Part shown: positions 12,903-24,218 of the stretch, piece by piece
How positions within the stretch are numbered: the stretch's first letter is position 1
Layout: each line of letters begins with the position of its first letter
Origin: Gyromitra esculenta
Lineage: Eukaryota; Ascomycota; Pezizomycetes; Pezizales; Discinaceae
Length of the DNA stretch: 64,000 nucleotides
Reading direction: 5' to 3'
Assembly (NCBI GenBank): GCA_038503075.1
Contig: JBCAML010000013.1
Location: 496,001-560,000 of the forward strand
Notes under the pieces: generated by a model
Database searches by the model: none
Seen by the model: only the letters and a program-made list of their open reading frames with translations
What the model was told of the DNA's origin: nothing
Made by a program: the position numbers and the translations under genes

Positions 12903-14409
12903 GAGGAAGAAATGAGCGTGTTGTGGTGAGTAAAACTGCGTAAGTGGGGTACAGGATAACAGATAAATGAAAATCCAGGAGAGAAAAGATACGTTCACGA
13001 GGCTCTTCGGGGGAGGAGGGGCTGGGAGGACTCCTCTGGAGGATTCCTATGATTTGGTTGTTGAAAGCAGAGTTCGTTGTCTAAGCGATGAACGAAACAG
13101 GGCGCGCCATCGCCAGTTCTTGGCGGGGGCTGGGCAGACTAAACCGTATTGGATGGTAAGTGGGTCAATGACCGGTGACAACGCGATGGCCTGCGAGGTG
13201 ATGCAGCGAGCAGCGAGCGTGCAGGTCATGAAACGTTCAGCCTGCGTTGAGCAAGAATTCTATGTGATTTGCTACGGCTTGTCGAATCGAAAATTTATTT
13301 ATTTTCGGAAAGCTTGATGATCAGAAACGCGTCGCGATCTCGCGTTGCCCACCCGAGTGCTTCCTTGTGACGCTGTCCAGTCACCAAATTCACAGTCAAA
13401 TCTTCATGAAATATCTCGTTCTACGTGTAGTCACGCATATATCAATTCTGCGGAAATTTGTACGCTGCCTTAGAAGAATTATCGAACTGCTTTCTGTGCA
13501 GGGGACTGCCCATCGATCCATAGTATTCTCAGAATTAACTCTTATAAAAATTACTTTTTCACAGATTCTCACTCGAACAAAGTGCGCTTCTTCATAAGGT
13601 AGCAATATCAGCATCAGCACACCCATATCTGCATGCACAGTCGCGCTTTTCTGCTAGACATGGATCATGCTGCTTTGAGTGTTTAAACGGGCAGTTTATT
13701 GCCTTTACCTACTGTTTTCTTCTTTGACGCAAGATGTTTAAGCCCTGTCAGCTTGGGAGTATCAAGATTTGAAAGGGTCGGCGAAATTAGAGAAATAGGG
13801 TGTGTCTTTCTTGGTTTTTGGTATTTCTCGTCTCTCTGCAGGCCCCCCACAGAGTATATTTGGCGTATCTTCAGAGATACTTTGTGATGGGTATATGGTT
13901 AGACTTCTCGCTCCTACGCAGTACCTACATGTATTTCTTCTGTATAGAGGATCTTTTGCCTCTCTATTCTTGCCACGACGCCTGTTAGTATTAACACGTT
14001 TATAAAGCCTATCGAGTGACTGCTTTCTATGATGTATTTCGTCTAAGCCAGAAATAACGGTGGGAAGGGTGAGTGTAAGTACATGTAATATACTGGCTCC
14101 CTTAATAAGCTGCGTGGAACTCCGGGTGAGCCTGTTGCATATTTGTCCCACAGAAGTCTGTACAGCTATCGGAGAAAAGAGAATGAGTGTATCAGGTGTC
14201 CCTGCTAAGGGCCGGGCCAGCCCTATGCCAATTTTTGCCGCCACTCTTCCCATCCATTAACGAGCGGCTGACGAGGACGCACAATAAATAGTACTTTTCT
14301 GCTCAAGAATTTCTCCTGCTACATCCCATCTTTGGCATCAACTACCACCCTCGCCTTCATTTACTACCCCCTACGATACTCATATTTCTATCCAAATAGC
14401 TATCTCCAT
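12903..14409. other. intergenic between divergent genes
   Basis: The promoters of the minus-strand gene ending at 12902 and the plus-strand gene starting at 14410 must lie here. A minus-strand open frame of 163 codons (14253-13762) has no domain and no clear initiation or splice context; I do not treat it as a gene. TACATGTA palindromes occur at 13926 and 14080. An A/T-rich segment at 13.2-13.6 kb may be old repeat debris. Confidence 0.5.
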
Positions 14410-15399
14410 ATGGATCTCTCCAGGCCTTACTTCCGTCTCGTCCGCAGTAAGTATATCCATTGTCTTGTTGGTTTTTAGTACTGCTAACCTTCATTTCTAG
14501 AAATTATTGGAACCCCCCCCTCGTCTCCCAGCGCCAGCATTTATGTCCCTAGTTCCCCTCCTTACCCTCCTGGCCTATACCCTCTCAAATCACCCAGTTC
14601 ATCGTCCGATGGATCCTATATAGCGTTATCCGACCGCTCTTTTGATACTCTCAACAGCTTTGTCTCCGATGACTCTCGCCAACCGCTTATAGGTTCTCCC
14701 AACATATCCTCTCCAGATCTTCCTTTTGAGGGATATGAAGAAGAAGAGGAAGAGGAAGAGGAAGAGGAAGAGGAAGAGGAAGAGGAAGAAGAAGAAGAAG
14801 AAGAAGAAGAACGGGAAGTGAGGGAGGAAATAGAAAAAAATGAAGAGAAAGAGGAATCGGTCGAGGAGGTCGTTGATTTTCAGCCAACCCCAAAGCTTGA
14901 GGGTGTCTATGAGCGAAAAGTCCGCACGGATCATTCCGTTTTCTCCAATCTCGAAGCTGTGGGCGTCTACGAGTATCCATGGACCGCTGCGGTTTGGCTT
15001 ATCCCTAGCAAAGGTCACGATCTGGACAAACTCCTGCCTAGAAAGGTGGCTGGTAGAAATCTATACCTGATGCCGGCGATTGATCTGCCGCAAGGGGATA
15101 TGATTCTTGATGATCCGTTCCCGGGGACCCCCATCGGCCCTCTCAGTCACTATTCTAGGTTTGCGAATGCAGTCAAGATGAAACTGAACGAGGTGTTTCC
15201 GGCTTCAGTTGGGGTTAAGATACTGCGCTGTGGGGTTATTGTCATCCTATTCTCTTCCGAAGATGACGTCGATGATGTTCTTTTGGGTCCGCGTCCGGAG
15301 ACGTTTGGAGGATTGTTGTGCCTCTTTGCGGCTCTCCCAGAGTTTGAGGAAATGTCTGATTTTGGCTCAGAAGATTGGAACTCCGAGAAGAGTGTCTGA
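14410..15399 (+). CDS. acidic protein with a 25-residue poly-Glu tract, function unknown
   Basis: Two exons, 14410-14446 and 14501-15399, joined over a 54-nt intron (GTAAGT..TTCTAG, branch TGCTAACC); product 311 aa starting MDLSRPYFRLVRKIIGTPPS. Residues ~15-95 are Ser/Pro-rich. A pure Glu run of 25 residues is encoded by a GAA/GAG microsatellite at 14737-14811, followed by more acidic residues. The C-terminal half (from about residue 135) looks folded, with WTAAVWLIPSKGHDLDKLL, MPAIDLPQGDMILDDPFPG and VGVKILRCGVIVILFSSEDD. I do not recognise this domain. The tract should be length-polymorphic between strains. Confidence 0.75.
14737..14811 (+). repeat. GAA/GAG coding microsatellite (25 Glu)
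   Basis: Twenty-five consecutive Glu codons: the left half mostly alternates GAA and GAG, the right half is pure GAA. The tract lies inside the acidic protein gene and is in frame. Confidence 0.95.
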
Positions 15400-16177
15400 G
15401 ATCTAGGCATGGATTATGGGGCATTAGGAAGGCAAAGGGGCACATCTGGAAGTGGCTAAATTTACGAGTGGTAGTTTGAGTTGGTCCTTTCTTCAAGGCT
15501 TGTATGAGTAGAGGCGAACGAACGATTAGAGATACTAGCGGCTATAAAGTATCGCAGCCTTTTCTTTGTATTTAACAGAGCTCTCAGTCGGGAATATCGA
15601 GCTTTCAAGGAGTCTGAAATCCTCTAAAACGTTTGATAAATCTCGTCTTTGAACTCATGCTAGTCTATGTCAACCTAATGACCACTCCGTCCTCTATGGA
15701 GGTATTTGAGTTTGGGCTGCTGGTATGTAACCTGTTAGTGCTACCAATAATTTATCTTCTGTGAATACGTAGTGGAGCTGGGGCATGCTAAATACACGAT
15801 CGACCATTTCTCCAAATGCTTCAGTTTCCAACTCTGTAAGTAGACAGCCCGTTCGTATTAGATTTCCGAGCTGGTCCTGGGTAAATATTACGACACATGG
15901 ACATGGTTGGGTATTTACGGCCAGCAATAGCAAGTCCCATTAGGCAGCTACAATCTACAGTTACTCTCTTAAAAAGAATAAAACACTGATCTCTCTAGTG
16001 AATTCCCAATCCGTCGTTGCAGCAGTCTTGGCTAACCCGAACAAGGGCAGGCCACAACCACCGCCAAGCCATCCTCCAACATTTCCCAAGATTTTTTTTT
16101 CCACTCCACCACAAGCAACACCATCTCCCTCACAAAACAAATCTTTCCAGTCCCCAATTGCGCACCCACCACAACAA
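15400..16177. other. intergenic
   Basis: 3' flank of the acidic-protein gene and promoter/5' leader of the NIFK-like gene. The stretch 16020-16177 is pyrimidine/CA-rich, as is common just upstream of fungal start codons. A 79-codon minus-strand frame (15933-15694) was seen but lacks supporting features. Confidence 0.5.
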
Positions 16178-18097
16178 ATGGCTCCCGAGACCAAACAAAA
16201 GAAAAGAAAGGGTACATCCAAATTCCCCCCCCCTCTCTCCCTCCTAGCCTACTTACTTTATTCCAATCCAATTAAACTAACCTCTCCCCCCCTCCCCAAA
16301 CAGCCGCCGCCTCAGCGCCTTCCCCCACCGCCAAAAAATCCAAAAAGGCCGTCCTCCCACCTGCGCCTGCTGCCGCCGCGACCAAGCCTTCAGGGCCGTC
16401 CACGCGCTCGTCCTCAAATGGATTGAAAGTAGCAGCATTCCGCAAGAAAGCTGCAGACTTAATGTCTGATGCTTCCTCCGACAACAGCGAAGACGACGGA
16501 TGGGCTGCGCTCGAGGCCAATAAAAAAAAAACTAAAGGCAAAAAGGCGCCGCCGCCGCCTGCTGCGACCAAAGCTGCTGCCAAGAAAGATAAGAAGAGCG
16601 CTAAGAAGGGTAGAAAGGATGGTGAGGTTGAGGAGAATGGTACCGCGGCGGAAGCGGAAGCGGGGACTATCTCGCTTGAGGTTCCGGAGGAGGAGGAGGT
16701 AGACGATGATAGTGCGGATGAGAGCGCGGCTGAGGAGGTTGATGATCAGACTGCTACGCTGCTGAAGGGATTCGAGAGTAGTGATGAAGAGGAGGAGGGG
16801 GATGGTGGGGATGGTGGAGTGGTGCCGACTGCGGGGCAGATGGCGAGTGCGAAGATCCCTGATGAGAAGAAGACGAAGAAGAGGATTGGGGCTTTGGCGG
16901 CGAGAGATAAGGTTGGCTTTTTTCTTTTCTCGTTCTCTTTTGGGGTTTTTTTGTGCTGGGGTTTTATTTATACACGTCGTGGGTTTTTGCACATTATCCC
17001 CCCTCCTCCCCTTCCTTTTCCCTAATTGGTGGTCGATATGATGAGACATTTAAAAATTCGATTAGTCTTGAAGACAAATACATGGTTACAAACATAAGCA
17101 TGCGAGCCTCTCTGATCACCGCCTCTCCTCTCCTCCTCTCCTCCCCTCCTCCCCTACTGTCATCTACCCTTTTGATAATCTTAACTAACAACCCCCCCAG
17201 TCCACTCCCGGCGTAATCTACCTCGGCCGGATCCCACACGGTTTCTACGAACAAGAGATGCGCTCCTACTTCACGCAATTCGGCACGGTAACGCGCCTGC
17301 GCCTCTCACGCAACAAAAAGACCGGCCACTCGCGGCACTACGCGTTCATTGAGTTCGCCGACTCCGAGGTCGCGCGGATCGTGGCCGAAACGATGGACAA
17401 CTACCTCCTCTTCGGGCACATCCTCAAGTGCAAGACCGTCCCGCGCGACGACCTCGAGTTCATCGAAAAGCTGTTTCGCGGCGCCGGCAAGAAGTTTAAG
17501 GCGCGTCCGGCGGCTCGGATGCACCAGAAGATGCTGGAGCGCAAGCGGACGGCCGAGGAGTGGCAGAAGGAGATCGTCAGGGAGACGAGCAGGAGGGCTG
17601 CAATTAATGAGAATTTGAAGAAGAAGGGGATTGAGTATGAGTTTAAGGTGCCGGAGGTTAGAGGGCCGGAGCCGATGGAGGTTGATGAAGTGCCGGTTGC
17701 GGTTGTTGAGGAGGCTGTGGTTGTTGAGGAGACGGCGGTGGTGGTGCCGGAGAAGAAGAGGAAGGGGAAGAAGGGGAAGAAGGGGGTCGACACTGCTACT
17801 CCGGATGTGGTGGTCGAGGAGACGGTTGCTGTTGCGGCGGTTGAGGAAGTAGTCCCTGAGAAGGTGGTTCCTGAGAAGAAGGGGAAGAAAGAGAAGAAGA
17901 GACTTGCTGTCGCTGAGGAGGTGATCGAGAAGGCCGTTGAGAAGGCCGTCGAGGCAGTCGCTGAAGGCGATGGCGTTGAAGAAGTCGAGATCCAGGCTGT
18001 CGTCAAGAAGGCAAAGAAAACCAAAGCACCCGCGAAGTCCAAGTCACCAGCAGGCAAAACGGGGAAGAAATCCGGCGCAAAGAAGTCGAGAGCGTAA
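16178..18097 (+). CDS. nucleolar RRM protein, NIFK/Nop15-like
   Basis: Three exons, 16178-16211, 16304-16911 and 17201-18097, giving 512 aa. Intron 1 is GTACAT..AACAG; intron 2 is long (289 nt) with a weak donor GTTGGC but a good branch and acceptor (TTAACTAAC..CCCAG). One RRM lies at about residues 216-295, with RNP2 VIYLGRI and RNP1 RHYAFIEF, and the NIFK/Nop15 signature IPHGFYEQEMRSYFTQFG before it and DDLEFIEKLFRGAGKKF after it. The N-terminus is acidic and Lys-rich; the C-terminus is a long Lys/Glu/Val repeat region ending in basic clusters. Yeast Nop15 acts in 60S pre-rRNA (ITS2) processing; human NIFK binds Ki-67. The body is far longer than yeast Nop15 (about 220 aa) because of the low-complexity tails. 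Confidence 0.85.
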
Positions 18098-18500
18098 TTT
18101 AATTCGGTATTGGAAGGTGGAAGTGCGCAGCGCTGTATATATATAAAAGTTTAGGTTTTTTTTGCTACATGTGTACAGTAATATCATGAATTCCGAACAC
18201 AAGATCACGACCTACATACGTGCATTTGCCTATGCTGCACTCCACTCGCACCACAGCCTGTGACTGAATACGTCCAATGAGAAAATCGCTGGATAAATGC
18301 CCCACCCCACTGTCAATGATCAAATAGAATTTTTCTCCATGATAGTGGGGCACGCTGCCAAGCCCGGGGGACGCACGGGAGTCTCCGGTTTTCAACCATG
18401 CATGTCTACTTGCGGATTGTATATCACCCCAACACCCACCACCCCTCTTCCCTTGCGCTGCGGCGGATATAGTCTCTGGCGTCTGACCCACACAGTAATA

Positions 18501-20275
18501 ATGACCTATAAGATGCGCCCTCCTCTGCAGCTCCTCCACTGTCCCCGCAGCATCCTCCCCTCCCCTCCCACCTTTCGCGGTGCGTGCAAAAACTACTCCA
18601 CAAAAGTCACACGAGAGTTCCTCCCACCGAAACAGATACCGCCGCAGGAGCCACCATCCGTGCAAGTCACCAGAGAGTTCCTGCCACAGAAATTCATCCC
18701 GCCCGACGAACGGCCGTCCATCAGAGTCGTCAGAGAGTTCCTCGAGCCGCGATCAGCGCCAATATACTCTGCGACAAAGAGCGTCCGACGAGTGTTTGCG
18801 ATCCCAGGCTCCGTCTCAACCGGCGACGAAGCGCGGGAACTCGACGTGATCTTGCCTGTCCGCCAGCACGTAACGCCAGTGCGACGGCTGGACTACGTTC
18901 CCGGAGGAGGAGGAGTGATAGAAAGGTCGTTCATACCGTCAGGACCATCTAACCCGGAGGAGAAGGCGACAGCGGCGCCAGAAATAAGGAAGGTTGTGCT
19001 TGGCCCGCTTATCAGGAAGAATTATTCGGATCTCGAGCTGAGGCCTAGTTATCTGCAGAGTCTGCAGAGCCTGCAGGGAGAGAGTTTGGTGAGGAGGGTG
19101 CAGTACCACGCGACGAAGCCGTATTCGGGAGAGCACGCTATGACGGCTCCGGGATTTAGTAAGAGGATAGGGGAGAGTGCGGCGGCGAAGAGGGTGTCGA
19201 GGAATGGTCTGTCGTTGGAGGAACATGTTATTAGTATGCCGGAGGTGAAGACGACGTATGTTGATACGCATTGTCATTTGTATACGACGTTGAGGATGTT
19301 GAGGGAGGTAAGTGTTGTTGTCTGGTGAGTGATATTTTGTGTTTTTGGAAAAAGTTCTAACTTATGTATCAATAGGGTGTGCAAGACGAAACTATTCCCC
19401 AGGACGCTGTCAACGAATTCGTAAAAACTGTATTGCCAAAACAAGCTGTAGCCTGCATCGATATCCACTGCGATCTTCCTCTCTCCGACTACCATGAAAA
19501 AGCCACCGCCCTCGAATGGCCAGAACACTTCAAATACTAGTTAGACCCCTCCTCTCTCTACAGCGACCCCCCTTCTAACATCCACAGCTTCGCAATCGGC
19601 GCCCACCCCCACGTCGCCATGAACTACACCGACGAAGTCCACGACCGCCTCGTAGCAGCGATGTCCAACCCCTCCTGCGTCGCCTGGGGCGAATGCGGGC
19701 TCGACTACTTCAAAAACTCGACCTTCACGCACTCGACCCAGCGCGAAGTATTCAAGCGGCAGCTCTCCGCCGCGGTGGCGCTGCACAAGCCCATCGTGGT
19801 GCACACGCGCGACGCAGACGCCGACACGCTCGCCTGCATCCGCGAAATCGTGCCGAGCGACCACCGCCTCCACATCCACTGCTTCACGTCCGGGCCGAAC
19901 CTCGCACGGTCCATCCTGGAGCAGTATCCGAACAGCTTCATCGGCATCACGGGCGTGGTGTCGTACAGGGACACCGAACACGTCGCGCAGCTGGTCACGG
20001 GCGGCGTGTTGCCGCTGGAACGGATACTGCTGGAGACGGACAGCCCGTACATGGTGCCGAGGTCGGCGTATAGTTGGCTGGGGAGCAATCGGCCGGAGCT
20101 GAGGAAGAAGAGGTTTGTGGTTAGCCATTCGGGGATGATACCGTTTACGGCGGAGATTGTGAGGGGGTGGGTTAATCAGCGGAAGGCGGCGTTGGGGGAG
20201 CCGGAGATTGGGCTGGATGAGGTGCTGGATGTCACTAGGAGGAATGCGGGGAGGATGTATGGGATTGATGTGTAA
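18501..20275 (+). CDS. TatD-family metal-dependent DNase with N-terminal extension
   Basis: Three exons, 18501-19307, 19376-19539 and 19588-20275; 552 aa. Intron 1 is GTAAGT..AATAG. Intron 2 is only 48 nt (GTTAGA..CCACAG, branch TCTAAC), and its donor splits an apparent TAG so the exon reads FKYYFAIGAHPH. TatD motifs run in order: DTHCHL (metal-binding His pair), GECGLDY, KPIVVHTRDAD, HIHCF, and ETDSPYM near the C-terminus. The catalytic domain occupies the last ~300 residues. The first ~250 residues are unusual: a basic, possibly mitochondrial leader (MRPPLQLLHCPRSIL), then three 20-residue repeats (VTREFLPPKQIPP type) at about residues 36-95. Another in-frame ATG at 18513 is equally plausible, and an upstream one at 18297 less so. 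Confidence 0.85.
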
Positions 20276-21660
20276 AGAGAGGGGTTTGGGGGGGTATCGT
20301 GTAGGTGGTCTGGGGGCTATTGAGTTGTAACGTTACTTATTGTAGAATATCCAGCTTGTGGAGATGGAAATGGAAATGATAGAAACTGAAATCAAGCGAC
20401 ATGAGATCTTTCAACTTGGGGGTATTTTCGAATTTAAGTTCGGTTCTTCAGCGGTTGTTTTTGCAGGTCAATTCGCTTTATAACCTCGCCTTTCTCGTCG
20501 AGAAGTAGTAGAGCGAGTCACAAAATGTCACTCGGCGCTTGTTTGTCAAGACTTGTTGTAATATTGGGGCCCTGGGGAGGAATAAAAGACTCGATTGCTT
20601 GCTTGCTAGATGTGGGCATACGGTCCCTATCTAAATAGCTTTTCGGGTGCCCGAGTGCCCATGTGCTCGGGTACCTGTCTCTCAATCATTTCCGACTCCA
20701 AAGCCACGCCTGTGGAGGTACCCCGTATTAGGAAGCATCTCCAACAAGACCATAAAACCTCGCAATGCTTCCAGCTCTCAATTCCTCACTTCCCCTGCAT
20801 TAAGGAAGCGCACTTAGCGCAGTCCCTAATCGTGTCTGCGTTGTTAGTGCGGCGACACTGTTTTTTGGCACGCCGCTGTGCCAAGAGCGGCGACGATCAT
20901 TTTTTTCGCCGCCGACGCCGCTTGCCCGCCTTGGCAGAATTCACTATATAAACCTTCTTTCCCCCCCTCTCTGCTTCACTAACAACAGTGGCCGCTGTCT
21001 CCCTCCCTCTCTTATCATACCCCCTCCCTTCCCACAAAGCCGATCTTCACTCGGAGCCAGGCTCACGCCTGGTGTCCCAGCACCCTAATGCTAGAAAAAG
21101 TTCCTTCTGATGAGCACAAGTGGTTTTCTACAGTCTTGGCTGCTGTAGCTGAGTTTGTCCACGAAGGTGGAGGGTTTGAATTCGACCCTCCGCCTTTCAT
21201 CGTCTCCTGGCTGCAATGCGAGGGGATGAAGAAAGGTCTCTGTGTGGGTTTTGTGGGCGAGGGTGGGTAGTAGGTGCCTGTATAGGGTGTCCAGTCCTGG
21301 CCACTGGCTGGCCTGATGTAAATACCTAGACCCGGTAGCTAACAGCAGAATGTCCTGACAGATCCGGCTAATCGACGCAGAAAACAGCTTCAGTGCCACC
21401 ACGCCCGGGCCTGGACGGTGCGGTCGAGAAATATCCCCAATCGACACAGCTAACGCACTCTCGACAGGCAGGAACAAAAGAGAGACGCCCGCCCACCTGT
21501 GAGACACCGCCGCCAAATTACCCGGCCTTTTGACGTCATTCCACAGCGGCATGTGTTTCCATGCACTCGGCGCGGCTGAGGCGTCTTCACGTTTGTTTCT
21601 CCATCCGTGACATATCAGCCGCAATACCGAGGACCTCGAATCTGGCCGCAGACCCACAAG
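20276..21660. other. intergenic with a promoter-like element but no recognised gene
   Basis: Contains the TatD 3' flank, a GC-rich palindrome (TTGGCAC-6-GTGCCAA at 20865-20884) bracketed by GCGGCGAC at 20849 and 20887, and a TATATAAA box at 20945-20952 followed by a pyrimidine-rich leader. A 60-codon plus-strand frame begins at 21088 and could be a short gene or first exon. A 188-codon minus-strand frame (21657-21091) has no domain. The right end is the promoter of the F-box-like gene. Confidence 0.5.
20945..20952 (+). promoter_or_regulatory. TATA box candidate
   Basis: Perfect TATATAAA followed by about 120 nt of C/T-rich leader before the first ATG at 21088. It lies about 700 nt upstream of the F-box-like start, so it may drive a short separate transcript. 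Confidence 0.4.
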
Positions 21661-23528
21661 ATGCCCTACAACCTCCGATCAGGAACCACTACCGTCGCCA
21701 AGCGGCCCGACGAGAGCTCCCTGCTCCCTCGCAAGCGACCCCGGAAGGAAGCTAAGCTGCTGCCCCAGGCCCCGAGCGATTGTGGGGATATTCTCAGGAA
21801 ACATGTCGCCCGTCCACTGGGGCCATTCGAAACACTGTTCAATGCCTACCCCGTTGTCCAGGCTATTGTGCAGGACCTCTCGACTCCCGATGTTATGGCG
21901 CTGTGTATCACGACTCCGCATCTCTGGCGCCTGTTGGCAGGGAACCGTGCGTTCCATGTATTCTCGAACCATCGCAACTGTGTCGACCTCAGCAAGCCGG
22001 TTGGGACGCTGGGGGAATATCATTCTAGAAACACATTCGAGCGGTTCTTCGCGGCGGAGGAGGAGCTGAGGCGGCTGTGGTGTCGGTATTTGGACGTTGG
22101 TGCAATCACGCATTTGGTTCTTGATGGAACGGAGGTGACCTTTGAGTTGCTCTCTATGGTCGCCACGAAAGCGAATATAACGCTTCTCAGCTTGAAGTAT
22201 TGCCGGAAGCTATCCCTGAAAGGAATCAACGCCCTCCTCGACTATCCTCCTCCTCGTCGCCAAATCTCCCCCGAAGACAGCCCACGGCTGAAGCCTACTG
22301 GTAGTAGTGGTGGTGCTCTACTAGATTTGAAAACACTACGAGTACGAATTTTTTTTTTTTCTATCTACATCATAGCTATCTATCCACTGATTATCGCAAA
22401 AGATCTGGGGCGTTCCAAAAACGCAATGGGTCTACGTCCCCAGCGGCTACCAAGTAAACGGGTCGCACAGCGACGCAATCACGTTTGCCGACATCCAGCG
22501 CCATTGCCAAAAGAAGCACATAGATCTAGATGTCTCGCATTGCCGCTCGCCCGGGATCTGCGTCGGCTTCCAGAACGCGATTATTAAGTTCGACATGAAC
22601 TCCAATAGCAGCTTCTTCAAAGACCAGCCTATCTCCCTTGAGTCTGTGTGGATGTGTGAGAAGAAGCGGCTCCAATGCAGGTGTGGGGAGATCAAGGAAT
22701 TGATTATCTGTGAGGACTGTATTGACGACTCTTATACGGAAATGTATGGGTTTTGCGAGACTTGTAAACAGTGAGTTTTTTCCCTACTATTAATGTCTTT
22801 TATATCTATATATTAGTTTCCAGGTTTATCAGGTTCCAGATTCGTCTGTGAGCGGTGCGAGGGGGTATGGCCGCTATGTGACGACTGTGGTCCACAGTGT
22901 TGGGAGTACGCACTCCCCCCCCCTCCCCCCAGTAACACAAATACCTAACAGACCACAGCTGCTCGCTCTCAAAATGGCACGAAACCTGCACGTCCTGCGG
23001 CGACGACATCTGCATGTCTCACGCCCCCAACATCCGCCGAGTCCAGCAAACGTGTACCCTCTGCGACGCCAGATTCTGCGATACCTGCTTCTTTGGCCAC
23101 GACCACTGCATAATCGAGAAATGCGCTGTCTGCTACAGGATGGTTTGCGACGTAACCTCCCCCCCCCAAAGTCCAACCAATCTCCCCCCCTTCCCTCTCC
23201 CCCCCTCCCAACTAACACACAGCAACAACAGGACTGTCTAATCGCCGACCCCATCTGCGAGCGCTGCACGCTCTGCGTCTGCAAAGAGTGCATAAAAACA
23301 ATCGACGACAGCGTCGGCCGCGAAAAAGCATTCGCCCCGAACGCCCGCGAGGTGTTTGAGAAGTACGGCCGCGAGAGCTCGCCCAGCATGGGCTGGTGTG
23401 AAGGCAAGTGGCTGTGCGAGGAGTGTCTGGGCAGCATTAGGAGTAGGTTGAGTTTGAGACGGAGTGTGCGTACGGGCGATAGACGGAGGAGCTTTGTGTG
23501 GCTTGATAAAGCGCCGTCGCTGTCGTGA
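21661..23528 (+). CDS. F-box-like protein with a long Cys-rich zinc-binding C-terminal half
   Basis: Five exons: 21661-22341, 22403-22770, 22840-22905, 22959-23151 and 23232-23528; 534 aa. All joins are phase-consistent and restore cysteine spacing. N-terminus MPYNLRSG, then an F-box-like helix set (PVVQAIVQDLSTPDVMALC, HLWRLLAGNRAFHVF) at about residues 55-100, then leucine-rich segments (ITHLVLDGTEVTFELLSM, ITLLSLKYCRKLSLKG). From about residue 310 the chain has more than 30 Cys/His residues, in CxC, CxxC and CxxCxxxxC pairs such as QCRCGEIKELIICEDC, CEGVWPLCDDCG and CDARFCDTCFFGHDHC. Probably a substrate receptor of an SCF ubiquitin ligase with several zinc knuckles. Start at 21661; an in-frame ATG at 21607 is possible. 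F-box call is moderate; the Cys-rich region is clear. Confidence 0.8.
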
Positions 23529-24218
23529 TGTGTATTTTTTTTTTTTCCTGAGAGGGGGGAGGGGGGGAGGTTGTTGTTGTAAGCTTTCTCTTGGGTTGTG
23601 CCGGGTGTGGTAGGATTTAAGGGGGGGTCTTTTTTTGTTAGATTTGTTAGATTATTGTTGTTGCTATTATTATTGGTTTTTTTTTCTCTATATATATATT
23701 CTTTTTTTTTTGAAAAAAAAAAAAAGTTTATTGTGCTAGATACAGACTTTATTGGAGGGCTGGGTCCTTAAATTTCTCCTACTCTAGCAATTTTGTACCC
23801 TACTCTAACCCTGTATTGCTCTAACCCTGTATCTGGCTATCGCTACATGTATGCAGTCCTAGTCCTCCACTACAGTTCCTCACTCTAAATCCAAGACGCA
23901 AAGCCAACAAAAGAAGTACACAGTCAATATTCAATAGCCACCACTTTACTATAAATAAGTAATACGTGATTATAGCACCTTATAGCCAGAAGCTGAAAAG
24001 GGTCTGCGGTAAAGCTCAAACCGCGGAGCTTCTAGCACGAAAGAAAAAAAAGACTGCCAAGCTTTAAGCCTTTTCAAGCCTCACAACCAACCGACCACAG
24101 ACCTCCAACTTCCCCCCACCCCCACCAACGCATACCTCCTCTCTCACCACCACCACCATCGCCACTACAAAACTCTCACCGCACCTGCGACCACAATCCC
24201 AAAAAAAGCACCACAATC
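23529..24218. other. intergenic, upstream of UTP11
   Basis: T-rich and A-rich runs at 23.53-23.73 kb are the F-box-like 3' flank. Two direct copies of a CTCTAACCCTGTAT-type sequence lie near 23802 and 23818, TACATGTA at 23844, and a nested stem AGAAGCT..GCGG..CCGC..AGCTTCT at 23988-24033. The last 100 nt are CA/CT-rich, typical of a fungal leader. Confidence 0.5.
23988..24033. repeat. short nested inverted repeat upstream of UTP11
   Basis: Outer arms AGAAGCT (23988-23994) and AGCTTCT (24027-24033), inner arms GCGG (24006-24009) and CCGC (24021-24024). About 190 nt before the UTP11 start. It could be a binding-site palindrome or an RNA hairpin; nothing else supports a role. Confidence 0.4.

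Noticed and set aside
13762..14253. 163-codon minus-strand open frame
   Set aside because: No domain, mixed composition, overlaps the promoter of the plus-strand gene at 14410, and no splice partner.
19541..20128. 195-codon minus-strand frame opposite the TatD domain
   Set aside because: GC-rich antisense shadow of a clearly conserved nuclease domain.
21091..21657. 188-codon minus-strand open frame
   Set aside because: Antisense to the F-box-like promoter and leader; no recognisable motif, and codon composition resembles chance.
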